DNA from: Lachnospiraceae bacterium
GTDB lineage: Bacteria > Bacillota > Clostridia > Lachnospirales > Lachnospiraceae
Assembly (NCBI GenBank): GCA_015057525.1
Contig: SVEE01000002.1
Location: 192,767 to 256,766 of the forward strand
Reading direction: 5' to 3'
DNA length: 64,000 nucleotides
Shown here piece after piece: positions 44,526-53,691 of this stretch (its first letter is position 1; every line of letters starts with the position of its first letter). The notes under the pieces were generated by a model. The model was given only the letters and a program-made list of their open reading frames with translations. It did no database searches and had not been told where the DNA came from. A program made the translations under genes and the position numbers.

Positions 44526-44608
44526 GCCGGTGTGTCGGAATGGCAGACGATGCAGACTCAAAATCTGTTGCGGGTAACCGCGTGTGGGTTCAAGTCCCAC
44601 CACCGGCA
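44526..44608 (+). tRNA. tRNA-Leu (anticodon CAA)
   Basis: An 83-nt class II tRNA. The acceptor arms GCCGGTG and CACCGGC pair fully, with discriminator A. The anticodon stem GCAGA/TCTGT holds loop CTCAAAA, giving anticodon CAA, which reads UUG. A long variable arm (TGCGG-GTAA-CCGCG) and the T-loop GTTCAAG are typical of tRNA-Leu. CCA is not encoded (ATT follows). It has its own promoter and terminator. Confidence 0.97.
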
Positions 44609-44610
44609 TT

Positions 44611-44648
44611 AAAAAAGGTTGTCACAAGTTTTTGCGACAACCTTTTTT
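44611..44648. terminator. Bidirectional terminator between tRNA-Leu and sortase gene
   Basis: Thirteen-base arms (AAAAAAGGTTGTC / GACAACCTTTTTT) with a 12-nt loop give T-tracts on both strands. It serves tRNA-Leu on the plus strand and the sortase gene on the minus strand. Confidence 0.9.
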
Positions 44649-44657
44649 ATTTATATT

Positions 44658-45740
44658 CTAATTAATCTTCTTGGCAACAACTACAAATCTTCCTTCATCT
44701 GCATGGTATGCACATGTTGAAAGTGTAAGTAATGTATCACCATATTCAGCTGTTGTAGGAATGTCATAATATGTGAGAGCCTTTGAATTGTCTACATAAT
44801 TATTAAATTCCTCTTCATTGGTAGCATCAAAGAAATAATAATATTTAAAGCCTGTATAATCTGCAGGAAATATTTCTGTTCTATATGCTGCAATTACCTC
44901 ATAAGTGCCATTTTCGTATATTGTATCGAAACGAATATATTTATGTTCTTTATAGAAGTCCTCATCTTCATATTCAAGTAGGTCATGAAACATCTTTCCA
45001 GTCTTCATATTGTGTCCATAAATAACAATATTGTCTGTTGGAATAGTTAAACTAGAGTTTGTATCGATGAATAACGTTCCTGCTGAACTATATTCTTTAT
45101 CAAAATCTCTGTGAATATAATATTCTTCATCATTCATAGTCTGCATAACAGGGTAATCAATTTCTGTATCTTCTATTGTTATCCAGCCCACAAAATCTGT
45201 ATTTAGCTTATATATTTCAGCAAATTTTGCTTGAACTGATACTCCGTCAATATTAACAAAATCTACAGGTGGAATAACAACTGGCGTTCCATCTGCTTCT
45301 GTAATTTGTTCGGTAGTATCCTGTATAACTAATTCTTTTAAGTCAGCAACCTTATCTTCACTTTTTTTACTCTGCCAAAAATAATTGATAAGATAAATCG
45401 CGCATACAATAAAGATGGCTGCAAAAACAAACATACAAATATCATATATGAGTTTAGCTTTCTTTTTTTTGTGTGATTTATTATTTGTTTTTTTAGATGT
45501 TGGTTGTTTTATTTCTTCTTTATCCTTTAAGGAATTGTCCATATAATCATCTAGAAATTTTATGGTTTCTATCTCGCCAACTTCTGTTTCTTCTTTTGTT
45601 TCTTCTTTTGTTTCTTCTTTTATTTCTTCTTTTATTTCTTCTAATTTCTCTTTTACTTCTTCTGATTCATTACTATCATTATTTATTTCTTCATTAATTT
45701 TATCTTCAGTTTCCATATCAACTTTATCTAAATCTCCCAT
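44658..45740 (-). CDS. Class B-type sortase with acidic cytoplasmic extension
   Basis: 360 residues. An Asp/Glu/Lys-rich N-terminus (about 1-95) with tandem KEET/KEEI repeats precedes a single membrane helix (about 98-120). The extracellular sortase domain carries the triad H243 (IVIYGHNMKTGKMF), C343 (TLLTLSTC) and R351 (EGRFVV). Sortases attach surface proteins to the wall or to pili. No substrate with an LPxTG- or NPxTN-like signal is encoded nearby. The acidic extension is long for this family and is built from a 12-bp DNA repeat. Confidence 0.93.
   Translation of the reverse strand: MGDLDKVDMETEDKINEEINNDSNESEEVKEKLEEIKEEIKEETKEETKEETEVGEIETIKFLDDYMDNSLKDKEEIKQPTSKKTNNKSHKKKKAKLIYDICMFVFAAIFIVCAIYLINYFWQSKKSEDKVADLKELVIQDTTEQITEADGTPVVIPPVDFVNIDGVSVQAKFAEIYKLNTDFVGWITIEDTEIDYPVMQTMNDEEYYIHRDFDKEYSSAGTLFIDTNSSLTIPTDNIVIYGHNMKTGKMFHDLLEYEDEDFYKEHKYIRFDTIYENGTYEVIAAYRTEIFPADYTGFKYYYFFDATNEEEFNNYVDNSKALTYYDIPTTAEYGDTLLTLSTCAYHADEGRFVVVAKKIN
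45586..45645 (-). repeat. Five tandem 12-bp repeats in the sortase gene
   Basis: Units of GTTTCTTCTTTT (three copies) then ATTTCTTCTTTT and ATTTCTTCTAAT (plus-strand reading) encode the KEET/KEEI repeats. The unit is a multiple of three, so copy-number change alters length but not frame. Confidence 0.85.
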
Positions 45741-45781
45741 AAATATACCTCCTTATATAAATTAATAGCAGGTTCAAAAAT

Positions 45782-45811
45782 AAGTAAAACCCGAATTAAC
45801 GGGTTTTGCTT
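45782..45811 (-). terminator. Terminator after the Nudix gene
   Basis: AAAACCCG / CGGGTTTT arms with a 6-nt loop lie 13 bp past the Nudix stop and are followed on the minus strand by ACTTATTTTT. Confidence 0.75.
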
Positions 45812-45823
45812 ATTACATGATTA

Positions 45824-46276
45824 TTAAAAATATTTCTTACTTCCCCAAAGATTACTCTGCTTCAAAGCTGTATACTCTGCATACGCTTGCTCGAGAATCT
45901 GTTTTTCATTAGGGAATTTAAGTAGGTGATACGCCTCATGGTACTTGTAGTAACCTGAGTCCAAAAAATACTCTTCCTTCTGTGGCTTGCTATAATAGCT
46001 GTCAGCCATCATCAGATACCAGTGAACATCTTTGTTCACCACATCATATGAAGTATTAAACGTATAGTTACTTTTTCCTACGTATTTAATAATTTGAGCA
46101 CTAACCCCTGTCTCCTCTTTTACTTCTCTGAGGGCAGTTTCATTATGTTGCTCATCCTTCTCGACAGTTCCTTTCGGGAGGACCCATCCTTCATACTTGT
46201 TCCTGTAATTTTTGTACAGTAATAATATCTTACCTCTAAAGATTACCACACCACCACAGCTTGTTGCTTCTATCAT
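45824..46276 (-). CDS. Nudix hydrolase
   Basis: A 150-residue protein with a complete Nudix box: GTVEKDEQHNETALREVKEETGV fits G-x5-E-x7-R-E-U-x-E-E-x-G-U. N-terminal SCGGVVIFRGKILLLYKNYRNKYEGWVLPKG resembles the Ap4A/diadenosine-polyphosphate group, but the substrate is not certain. Metal-binding Glu residues are present. It is a single-gene unit with its own strong promoter and terminator and an AGGAGGG ribosome site. Confidence 0.9.
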   Translation of the reverse strand: MIEATSCGGVVIFRGKILLLYKNYRNKYEGWVLPKGTVEKDEQHNETALREVKEETGVSAQIIKYVGKSNYTFNTSYDVVNKDVHWYLMMADSYYSKPQKEEYFLDSGYYKYHEAYHLLKFPNEKQILEQAYAEYTALKQSNLWGSKKYF

Positions 46277-46325
46277 TGCAATCCCTCCTGCAATCTATAA
46301 AGATAGGTGTGTCTATTTGTGCTAC

Positions 46326-46354
46326 ATTATATCAGAAATAAGATTACTTATCAA
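46326..46354 (-). promoter_or_regulatory. Promoter of the Nudix gene
   Basis: Minus strand: TTGATA, 17 nt, TATAAT, with TG one base ahead of the -10. Confidence 0.75.
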
Positions 46355-46397
46355 GTTTATATACTATTTTGGAAAATTTTATACCTAGTATCTGTTT

Positions 46398-47897
46398 TTA
46401 TTGATAAAGCACATCAAATATTTGTCTTGCCACATATGTGGCAGAAACCCCATTAGAAGAATAATCTTCAACTATTACACAGATAACTAAGTCTGGGTCA
46501 TCTGGATTAGAAAAACCAACAAACCACGAATTTGTATGCCCTTCGTCGTCATATTCAGCTGTACCTGTTTTACCTGCAACTTCATAGGAAAGACCTGACA
46601 TATATCCTGATGCTGTTCCGTATTCACATACACCCTTTAAATACTCAGTAAGTATTTCCGCCTCATCTTCTGTTATAAGCTGACCATATTTCTTTTCAGG
46701 GAATTTTTTAACTGAACCACCATCATCATTTTCAATTTCTTCCATAAGGTATGGTTGCATAAGTACACCATCATTAGCAATAGCACACATTATCATTGCA
46801 TTATGAAGTGGTGTTATTTCTGTATTACCTTGTCCTATCACAGTCTGAGGAAGTTCATCCTTTCTACTATCACCATCAATATCAAAAACTGAACCAGAGT
46901 AATCTCCTTGATACGGCAATTCACTATTAAACAGTAAATCTTCAGCTGTTGCTTTGTATGAATCATAATCAAATGTTGTTCCCATATCTGCAAAAGCACA
47001 ATTGCAGGAATTGGCCAAACATTCATCTATATTTTCATAACCATGAACCTTTTGGTTGCTACAATGTATTCTTACACTATCAAATATAGATTCACCTACA
47101 CACTCATAGGTATAATCTTCGTAATCATCAGGATTTTCTCTAATATATTCCAAAAGACTTACAACCTTAAATGTAGAGCCAGGAGCATACATACCTTGAG
47201 TAGCCCTGTTTAACAAAATACTACTATCTGCACCCTCATCAGATTGCAAATATGACCACACATCATCAATATTATTTGGATCATAATCAGGTTTTGAAAC
47301 CATAACACGTATTTTACCTGTATCAGGCTCTATAGCAATAACAGCTCCATCACATCCGCCTAAAGCATTATATGCCGCCTCCTGAAGAGCATAATCTATT
47401 GTTGTTATCAGATTATCTCCTCTATTTTTTTCTTCCATTAATTCCTTATATAGCTTTTCAAAAATATTTATATTTGATCTAAGCATATAAAAATTACCCT
47501 GTAATTCAAGTCCTGCTTTACCATAGCTATCATAACCTACAACATGAGCAAACATATTTCCATAAGGGTAGCTTCTTGTTGTAACGCCATCTGCATCTGT
47601 ATTGCTAGTGGCTATTACTACACCATCACTGGTTATAATGTCTCCTCTTTCAACAACATCAGCAAAATTGTCATGTCTTATGTTGCGAGAATTAGCTATA
47701 ATACTTTCAGCCTTAAATTCCATAAAATAAATAATATAGCCAATCAACCATATAAATACAGCAACCATAATATAAGTAATAAGAATTATTGGCTTGTTTT
47801 TTTGCTTATTCTTTTTTATTTTAGCTTTTTCCTTAGCCAGATACTCATTTTGTTGAGCTTGCTGGTTGTAATCCAAGTCTTTCTTTTTCTTTCTCAT
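46398..47897 (-). CDS. Class B penicillin-binding protein paired with SEDS protein
   Basis: A 499-residue transpeptidase with a basic N-terminus, one membrane helix (about 37-58) and no large dimerisation pedestal. The motifs are S241-T-F-K244 (YAPGSTFKV), S297-C-N299 and K443-T-G445. It resembles the short PbpA-type proteins encoded beside a SEDS gene in Gram-positive bacteria and is distinct from the long PBP2 at 7.3 kb. It overlaps the upstream SEDS gene by 53 bp and starts behind GAGGCGATGAAGA. It may act in division or sporulation wall synthesis; the sequence does not say which. Confidence 0.92.
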   Translation of the reverse strand: MRKKKKDLDYNQQAQQNEYLAKEKAKIKKNKQKNKPIILITYIMVAVFIWLIGYIIYFMEFKAESIIANSRNIRHDNFADVVERGDIITSDGVVIATSNTDADGVTTRSYPYGNMFAHVVGYDSYGKAGLELQGNFYMLRSNINIFEKLYKELMEEKNRGDNLITTIDYALQEAAYNALGGCDGAVIAIEPDTGKIRVMVSKPDYDPNNIDDVWSYLQSDEGADSSILLNRATQGMYAPGSTFKVVSLLEYIRENPDDYEDYTYECVGESIFDSVRIHCSNQKVHGYENIDECLANSCNCAFADMGTTFDYDSYKATAEDLLFNSELPYQGDYSGSVFDIDGDSRKDELPQTVIGQGNTEITPLHNAMIMCAIANDGVLMQPYLMEEIENDDGGSVKKFPEKKYGQLITEDEAEILTEYLKGVCEYGTASGYMSGLSYEVAGKTGTAEYDDEGHTNSWFVGFSNPDDPDLVICVIVEDYSSNGVSATYVARQIFDVLYQ

Positions 47898-49227
47898 TCT
47901 TCATCGCCTCTTTATTGGTTATTACAAAAACGCCTTGAACAACTGCAAAAATAATCAACGTACTAAGTACAGATGTTACACCATAGCTTACAAGTGGTAA
48001 CGTAACACCTGTTGAAGGAATAAACTTTGTTACACCACCTATATTCAGAAGTGATTGAATTATAAATATACAGCCAAATCCAAAAGCAAGATACTTATAA
48101 AATGGTATTCTGCATTTCATAGCAACATTAACATAAGAAATAAATATGCTAACAAAAACAAGTATGAGTGCCAGTCCAAAAATAACACCCATCTCTTCGC
48201 AAATAGCAGAAAATACAAAATCACTTTCACTAACTGGGATTGTATGGGCTTTTCCCTGAGTCAGACCCGAACCAGTGTATCCACCAGTTCCAAGGGCAAA
48301 AAGCGACTGGGAAACTTGGTATCCTCCTGTATCAATGTAAGCAAAAGGATTTTTCCACGCCTCAACTCGAACCAAAACATGTTGAAATAATGTATTTTTA
48401 AACAGTAAATACCCCAAAGTTACTCCGCCAACACCAAGTGATAATCCACCAATCAGGAAGGATATTCTTGACGTAGCAAGATAAACCATAAAAACATATG
48501 TAATATAAAAAATTACAGCAGCACCTAAATCCTTTTCTATTACAAGAATACCCATAAACGCAGCGGAAATAATTGCATTTATCAATAAATCCTTAAAAGT
48601 ATCTACCTTTACAAGCATACTTGCTACAAAAAATACAAATAAAATCTTTACGAATTCCATTGGTTGCATAGAGAAACCGCCTATCTGTATCCAGTTTCTT
48701 GAACCATACATTTCATATCCAATTCCAGGTATAAAAACAGATAAAAGAAGAAAAATACCTATAATTCCATAAACAACACCCATATCCTTAAGTTTCTTCC
48801 ATTTGAGCATAATAACAGGAAAGAATGCTGTAATAAGCAATCCAACTGTAGCAAAAAGAAACTGCTTTATTGCTAATCCAAACTCAAGCCTTGTAAGAAT
48901 AATATATCCTATCATCATAAGGAATATCATATTATTTGTAAGTAGTTTTGATGCATCCTTATACACAGCGTGATAAACCATTCTATAGAAAATCATAATG
49001 GTGAACTGTATTCCATAAAAAATAAGTATCTTTATTTCCTGTAATCTCAGATATAAAATAAGATAACAAAAAAAGTGTATCAAAAAAATATATACAACCT
49101 GAGCTCTAAGCTTTTTTTCTCTTTCATCTTCATCCTTTGATGCCATAATAGAAAAACACTTAAAGGTGTATAAGACCATAAAAATTAAAACTATATACTT
49201 TGATATTTCGCATATAATATTAATCAT
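47845..49227 (-). CDS. FtsW/RodA/SpoVE-family SEDS glycosyltransferase
   Basis: 460 residues with about twelve hydrophobic segments. SEDS hallmarks are GSRNWIQIGGFSMQPMEFVKI, VIEKDLGAAVIFYITYVFMVYLA, VSQSLFALGTGGYTGSGLTQG, VSESDFVFSAICEEMGVIFG and FIPSTGVTLPLVSYG. It is longer at the N-terminus than RodA at 4.9 kb by about two membrane helices. Its partner PBP overlaps its 3' end. It is the second SEDS/PBP pair in this window. Confidence 0.92.
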   Translation of the reverse strand: MINIICEISKYIVLIFMVLYTFKCFSIMASKDEDEREKKLRAQVVYIFLIHFFCYLILYLRLQEIKILIFYGIQFTIMIFYRMVYHAVYKDASKLLTNNMIFLMMIGYIILTRLEFGLAIKQFLFATVGLLITAFFPVIMLKWKKLKDMGVVYGIIGIFLLLSVFIPGIGYEMYGSRNWIQIGGFSMQPMEFVKILFVFFVASMLVKVDTFKDLLINAIISAAFMGILVIEKDLGAAVIFYITYVFMVYLATSRISFLIGGLSLGVGGVTLGYLLFKNTLFQHVLVRVEAWKNPFAYIDTGGYQVSQSLFALGTGGYTGSGLTQGKAHTIPVSESDFVFSAICEEMGVIFGLALILVFVSIFISYVNVAMKCRIPFYKYLAFGFGCIFIIQSLLNIGGVTKFIPSTGVTLPLVSYGVTSVLSTLIIFAVVQGVFVITNKEAMKNEKEKERLGLQPASSTK

Positions 49228-51603
49228 TTAATCAACTCCTCTATTAAAATGACCTGTAGTATATTTAATGTTTAGTTTTTTTACAGGTTCATTGTTTAAC
49301 ATTGTTTCGTAATAATTCAAAACATTGTATACCTCAGTTTCATTTTCAAGTGTAAAATTAATTCTTACACTTGAGAGTCCAAGACTATTAATAATGTCCG
49401 GATGTAGCTTATCAAACAAAACAAGGGGGATTCCATTGTATATTACATTTACACATTCATCACAAAAAGCCTTGCTATAGAAAGTATTACCCTTGTCATC
49501 ACATATTTTAACAACATCTCCTGCCTTATTACATCCAGATATTGTCTTCTTTACGCATTGTGCTGAAAGCATTACCTGCTGATATTCGTAAATTGTAAGC
49601 TCCTTTTTATAGTTTTTCATACCTATAAGTTCTTTATTATTTAACTCTTTAGGTAGCTCATACAACATATTTGGAATAAAATCATTAAAAAAATCCACGG
49701 AAGAATCATTGTATGCATACAACGAGGAACCACATATATATTCATACTCATTATTTATGTTGTTTTTTACACATGCAAAGCCATCTATATTTTTAATATA
49801 TATACCATTTATATCTAAATTTTGCAAATAATCAGAAATCTTAAAATCAGCATTAATTACATATGGCAACTCAATATATATTTTTATATTTTTTGATTTT
49901 AATGAATCTATATATCCTTCATTTTTAGCTTGAATATACAAACTCTTATCCATATATATTCCACTATAGCATTTAAATTGTTCAACAGCCTTTAGTTGAT
50001 TAATATTTTTTACTCCTATGTTAAGAGACAGATTAGATAATTTCCTATCTATCTTTCCTGCAAATAGCTCTACATCATCAGGTATAATATTACAACCTTT
50101 GCTTTCTCTTCTATAAGATTCACATATTATTTTTTCAAGACCTGCTATAGCCTCACGCCTCAGATTCTTAATTACACTAGCCGGAATAAATGCATTCTCA
50201 CTTATATTAACCTCTAGATTATCAATAAAATATTCAGTATCACCCATTTGCTTAAGCTTATCTGATACCTGACTTTCTGTTGTAGGACGATTAGTTGATT
50301 TTTCAACAATATTGCCAAATGCAGTAAAGGTGTGTACTTCCCCTCTATTTATTGCTGATAAAGAAAAAGACATAGTTTCACCTATAATTCCACTAAAAAT
50401 AGCTTTAACAGGTATTTTAGTATTATTGTTTATAATTTTAGCTACATCATCTAAAATATAATTACATCTTGTTCTATATACAGCTTTGTTTAATGCAATT
50501 AACTTTGTCTTTGGGGCTGGAAGCATTATTTCTTTTCCAGAAACACCATCAATGCCTGATGTAATTTCAATTGATTCATTATTTTTTAGCTTAAGCTCTA
50601 GTACATCACCTTTGTATATTGATTTTTTGAGTTTTACTCCTACTTTTCCATCAGAAATTTTATTAACAGTACCAACTAAAACTCCTTGGTTATTTGGTCT
50701 GTTAACGGAAATCATGTCTGGACCATTGTGAACAAAGAAATATCCGTCACAAAATCCCCCTCTATTGTATATATTAGCAAGCTTATATTTATATTTCTCA
50801 GCCTTTTCTTTGCTAAATACACCAGAAGCGTAATCCAAGCAAAGCTCTTTATATGCATCTACTGCTGAGGCAACGTAATATTCATTCTTCATTCGACCTT
50901 CAATCTTTAAGGAATCTATTCCTGCATCAACAAGGCTAGGAATATGTTGAAGAGCACACATATCCTTCATTGAAAGAAGATACTTGTCATCATAGCATTT
51001 TCTACAAGGTTGAGCACATCTGCCCCTATTACCACTTCTTCCGCCAGCCAAAGAACTCATAAGACATTGACCACTGTAGGAATAACACATTGCACCATGA
51101 ACGAAGGTTTCAATTTCAATATCTATTTCTTCTTTTATTTTTCTTATTTCCTCAAGAGGCATTTCTCTTGCTGTAACTATACGACTAGCCCCCTGATTTT
51201 TCATAAAAGAAGCAGCGTGAACAGATGTTATATTCATCTGTGTACTACAATGTATATGAATATCAGGAAATAGTTTCTTAACCATAGAAAAAACGCCTAA
51301 ATCCTGTACAATAACAGCATCTAAGCCCGCTTCATAATAAGGTTTCAGGTAATTATATAATTCTGATATTTCGTTGTTTTTTAAAAGCGTATTTACAGTC
51401 AGATATAAACTGGTGTTGTGAGAATGAGCATAATCAATAGCTCGAACAATAGAATCGGTGTCTAGATTAGTCGCATATGCACGGGCACCAAATTTGTTGC
51501 CGCCAATATAGCAGGCATCTGCACCTGCTTTAACAGCGGCAATTAATATTTCATATGACCCGCAAGGTGCGAGTATTTCAGGAATAAAATTTGTATTAGT
51601 CAT
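49228..51603 (-). CDS. Peptidase U32 family protein (YrrO/RlhA-like)
   Basis: 791 residues from the ATG after AAAAGGGAAG; an upstream extension overlaps zapA and is rejected. The N-terminal U32 domain has PEILAPCGSYEILIAAVKAGADACYIGG, VQDLGVFSMVKKLFPDIHIHCSTQMNI and the signature ETFVHGAMCYSYSGQCLMSSLAGGRSGNRG, with clustered cysteines (CAQPCRKC). Characterised U32 members (RlhA, TrhP, UbiU/V) are RNA-hydroxylation or Fe-S proteins rather than peptidases, so an rRNA or tRNA modification role is likely. A long C-terminal part with further Cys residues completes the DUF3656-like layout. It overlaps zapA by eight bases. Confidence 0.9.
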   Translation of the reverse strand: MTNTNFIPEILAPCGSYEILIAAVKAGADACYIGGNKFGARAYATNLDTDSIVRAIDYAHSHNTSLYLTVNTLLKNNEISELYNYLKPYYEAGLDAVIVQDLGVFSMVKKLFPDIHIHCSTQMNITSVHAASFMKNQGASRIVTAREMPLEEIRKIKEEIDIEIETFVHGAMCYSYSGQCLMSSLAGGRSGNRGRCAQPCRKCYDDKYLLSMKDMCALQHIPSLVDAGIDSLKIEGRMKNEYYVASAVDAYKELCLDYASGVFSKEKAEKYKYKLANIYNRGGFCDGYFFVHNGPDMISVNRPNNQGVLVGTVNKISDGKVGVKLKKSIYKGDVLELKLKNNESIEITSGIDGVSGKEIMLPAPKTKLIALNKAVYRTRCNYILDDVAKIINNNTKIPVKAIFSGIIGETMSFSLSAINRGEVHTFTAFGNIVEKSTNRPTTESQVSDKLKQMGDTEYFIDNLEVNISENAFIPASVIKNLRREAIAGLEKIICESYRRESKGCNIIPDDVELFAGKIDRKLSNLSLNIGVKNINQLKAVEQFKCYSGIYMDKSLYIQAKNEGYIDSLKSKNIKIYIELPYVINADFKISDYLQNLDINGIYIKNIDGFACVKNNINNEYEYICGSSLYAYNDSSVDFFNDFIPNMLYELPKELNNKELIGMKNYKKELTIYEYQQVMLSAQCVKKTISGCNKAGDVVKICDDKGNTFYSKAFCDECVNVIYNGIPLVLFDKLHPDIINSLGLSSVRINFTLENETEVYNVLNYYETMLNNEPVKKLNIKYTTGHFNRGVD

Positions 51604-52000
51604 TTCTTCCCTTTTCAGCCTCAAGCTGAATAATCTTTCTTTGAAGAGCATTAATCTGTTCTTTGTACTCTTCAATCATTCTAAGTGCAGATTCCTGCTT
51701 TATCTGTGCTTCAATAACCTCATGTCTTAAATCATAAAGCTGTTGTTCTTTATTACCATCCTCAGTTACCATACTATCGGCCTGTGCTTTAGCTTTAAAA
51801 TAATCATCAGCAATATTAAGAGCAAGTAGAACGCCTTGATATTCAGAGTTCATTCTTCTATATTGGTCAGAAGCCTTACACTCTGATATCTTATTGTTGA
51901 TGTATGTAGCTACAGTCTGAAGATATTCTTCCCCCTCATATCCGCTAAGTGTATATACTTTTCCATTAATAACTACTGGTATATCTACTTTGTTTGCCAT
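51596..52000 (-). CDS. zapA: Cell division protein ZapA
   Basis: A 134-residue FtsZ-ring stabiliser. The N-terminal ZapA domain has VVINGKVYTLSGYEGEEYLQTVATYINNKI and MNSEYQGVLLALNIADDYFKA. The C-terminal coiled coil (about 85-134) is Gln/Glu/Lys-rich. It has an AAAGGAGAAG ribosome site 16 bp after ruvB. Its neighbours, the U32 protein and ruvB, are the usual ones in clostridia. Confidence 0.94.
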   Translation of the reverse strand: MANKVDIPVVINGKVYTLSGYEGEEYLQTVATYINNKISECKASDQYRRMNSEYQGVLLALNIADDYFKAKAQADSMVTEDGNKEQQLYDLRHEVIEAQIKQESALRMIEEYKEQINALQRKIIQLEAEKGRND

Positions 52001-52016
52001 TGTTCTTCTCCTTTAA

Positions 52017-53018
52017 TTAGTGTTCTATCATGTTTTCAAGACCAAAATGTCTGTAACAATTCTCTGTAACAATTCTACCACGAGGAGTACGATTAATAAA
52101 GCCATTTTTTATTAGATATGGTTCATATACATCCTCAAGTGTGCCTGCATCCTCTCCGATAGCAGCTGCAAGTGTATCAAGACCCACAGGACCTCCACCA
52201 AATTTATAGATTATGGTCTCTAAAATATTTCTGTCCGTATTATCTAGACCCATAGAATCTACTTCTAATCGGTCTAATGCCGTTTTAGCAACATTGTAGT
52301 CTATCTGACCATTATGTTCTACCTCGGCAAAATCTCTAACTCTCTTTAATAGTCTATTAGCAAGACGTGGTGTTCCTCTAGATCTCTTTGCAATTTCTAA
52401 AGCACCTTCTTCATCTATATTAACTCCTAATACCTTTGCTGAACGAATTATTATTTGCATTAGTTCTGTTACATTATAGAACTCAAGTCTATTAACAACT
52501 CCAAATCTGTCCCTAAGAGGCGCTGTAAGCATACCTGCTCTTGTTGTTGCTCCTACAAGGGTAAATCTAGGTAAATCAAGTCGTATAGACCTTGCTCCTG
52601 CCCCTTTACCAATCACTATATCAATAGCGAAATCTTCCATGGCTGGATAAAGAACTTCTTCCACCTGCTTGTTCAGACGATGAATTTCATCAATAAAAAG
52701 CACGTCATTCTCTGATAAATTATTAAGAATCGCAGCAAGTTCTCCTGGTTTTTCTATAGCAGGACCAGATGTTATTTTAAGATTTACACCCATCTCAGCT
52801 GCCACAATAGCTGCAAGTGTTGTCTTACCAAGTCCAGGCGGACCATATAAAAGCACATGATCCAAAGACTCTTTTCTCTTTTTTGCCGCCTCAATGAAAA
52901 CTCTAAGATTTTTTTTAGCCTTATCCTGACCAATATATTCATTAAGTGAGGAAGGTCTAAGTCCCTGTTCAATTCTATCATCTTCCGGCATTATATCCGT
53001 ACTAATTATTCTTTCCAT
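52017..53018 (-). CDS. ruvB: Holliday junction branch migration ATPase RuvB
   Basis: A 333-residue AAA+ motor that drives branch migration with RuvA. Motifs are [25 protein letters not shown] (Walker A), LFIDEIHRL (Walker B), [17 protein letters not shown] and the C-terminal winged helix with [16 protein letters not shown]. It lies 18 bp after ruvA. RecU at 29 kb is the likely resolvase partner in place of RuvC. Confidence 0.98.
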   Translation of the reverse strand: MERIISTDIMPEDDRIEQGLRPSSLNEYIGQDKAKKNLRVFIEAAKKRKESLDHVLLYGPPGLGKTTLAAIVAAEMGVNLKITSGPAIEKPGELAAILNNLSENDVLFIDEIHRLNKQVEEVLYPAMEDFAIDIVIGKGAGARSIRLDLPRFTLVGATTRAGMLTAPLRDRFGVVNRLEFYNVTELMQIIIRSAKVLGVNIDEEGALEIAKRSRGTPRLANRLLKRVRDFAEVEHNGQIDYNVAKTALDRLEVDSMGLDNTDRNILETIIYKFGGGPVGLDTLAAAIGEDAGTLEDVYEPYLIKNGFINRTPRGRIVTENCYRHFGLENMIEH

Positions 53019-53036
53019 AAATACCTCTTGGATATA

Positions 53037-53636
53037 TTACATAATAAACTTTAATGAAGCCTTGAGCAACTCTTCCACAGACATCTTGTCAGCATCCTTA
53101 ACCTTCTTAATCGCTCTAAGAGCCTCAACATTAGAATAGCCAAGACTTGTCAATGCCATAGCTGTCTCAGTAATAATATCATTACTGCCTGTATCTGGCA
53201 AGTCTGCCTGGTCTGATAAACCAGACAATACATCATCAAGTTTAAATTTATCCTTAAGCTCTATAACAACCCTTTGTGCGGTTTTAGTTCCAACACCGTT
53301 AGCCTTAGAAATAGCTTTGTAATCTTCAGATAAAACCGCAATTCTAAGCTCGTCTACTGTTAACACAGTCATTATTGCAAGAGCGCCCTTAGGACCAATT
53401 CCACTTACTGAAATAAGCATCTTAAATACAGAAATTTCATCTTGTGAAAGAAAACCAAATAGATTAATTCCATCCTCTCTTACATGAAGATAGGTATAAA
53501 TAACTGTATTATCATGAAGGGAAAGTTTGCCAGTAACATTACCGCTAGATAAAACACTGTAACCTATTCCATTATTTTCAATAACAAATCCATCTTCAGA
53601 TATATACTCAATTTTACCCTTTATATAAGCAAACAT
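53037..53636 (-). CDS. ruvA: Holliday junction binding protein RuvA
   Basis: A 199-residue junction-binding subunit. The OB domain begins MFAYIKGKIEYISEDGFVIENNGIGY; helix-hairpin-helix motifs are LISVSGIGPKGALAIM and ISKANGVGTKTAQRVVIELKDK; and the C-terminal domain III has ALTSLGYSNVEALRAIKKV. It has a GGGAGAAG ribosome site. Only 16 bp separate it from a strong hairpin (53653-53677), leaving no room for a promoter in between. No LexA box is visible. Confidence 0.98.
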   Translation of the reverse strand: MFAYIKGKIEYISEDGFVIENNGIGYSVLSSGNVTGKLSLHDNTVIYTYLHVREDGINLFGFLSQDEISVFKMLISVSGIGPKGALAIMTVLTVDELRIAVLSEDYKAISKANGVGTKTAQRVVIELKDKFKLDDVLSGLSDQADLPDTGSNDIITETAMALTSLGYSNVEALRAIKKVKDADKMSVEELLKASLKFIM

Positions 53637-53652
53637 ATCTCTTCTCCCAAAA

Positions 53653-53677
53653 AGAGTGTTGCCAATGGCAACACTCT
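53653..53677 (-). terminator. Terminator/attenuator between divIVA-like gene and ruvA
   Basis: Perfect 11-bp arms (AGAGTGTTGCC / GGCAACACTCT) with a 3-nt loop followed by TTTTTGGG on the minus strand. It sits between genes on the same strand, so it may reduce rather than abolish readthrough into ruvAB. Confidence 0.8.
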
Positions 53678-53691
53678 GATTAAATCATATT

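Noticed and set aside
45586-45645. Short tandem repeats as a CRISPR-like array
   Set aside because: The 12-bp units are contiguous, without spacers, and lie in frame inside the sortase gene.
46340-46397. Terminator after the 499-residue PBP gene
   Set aside because: Only a weak, AT-rich imperfect repeat (ATACTA / TAGTAT) is visible, with a large loop, which is not convincing.
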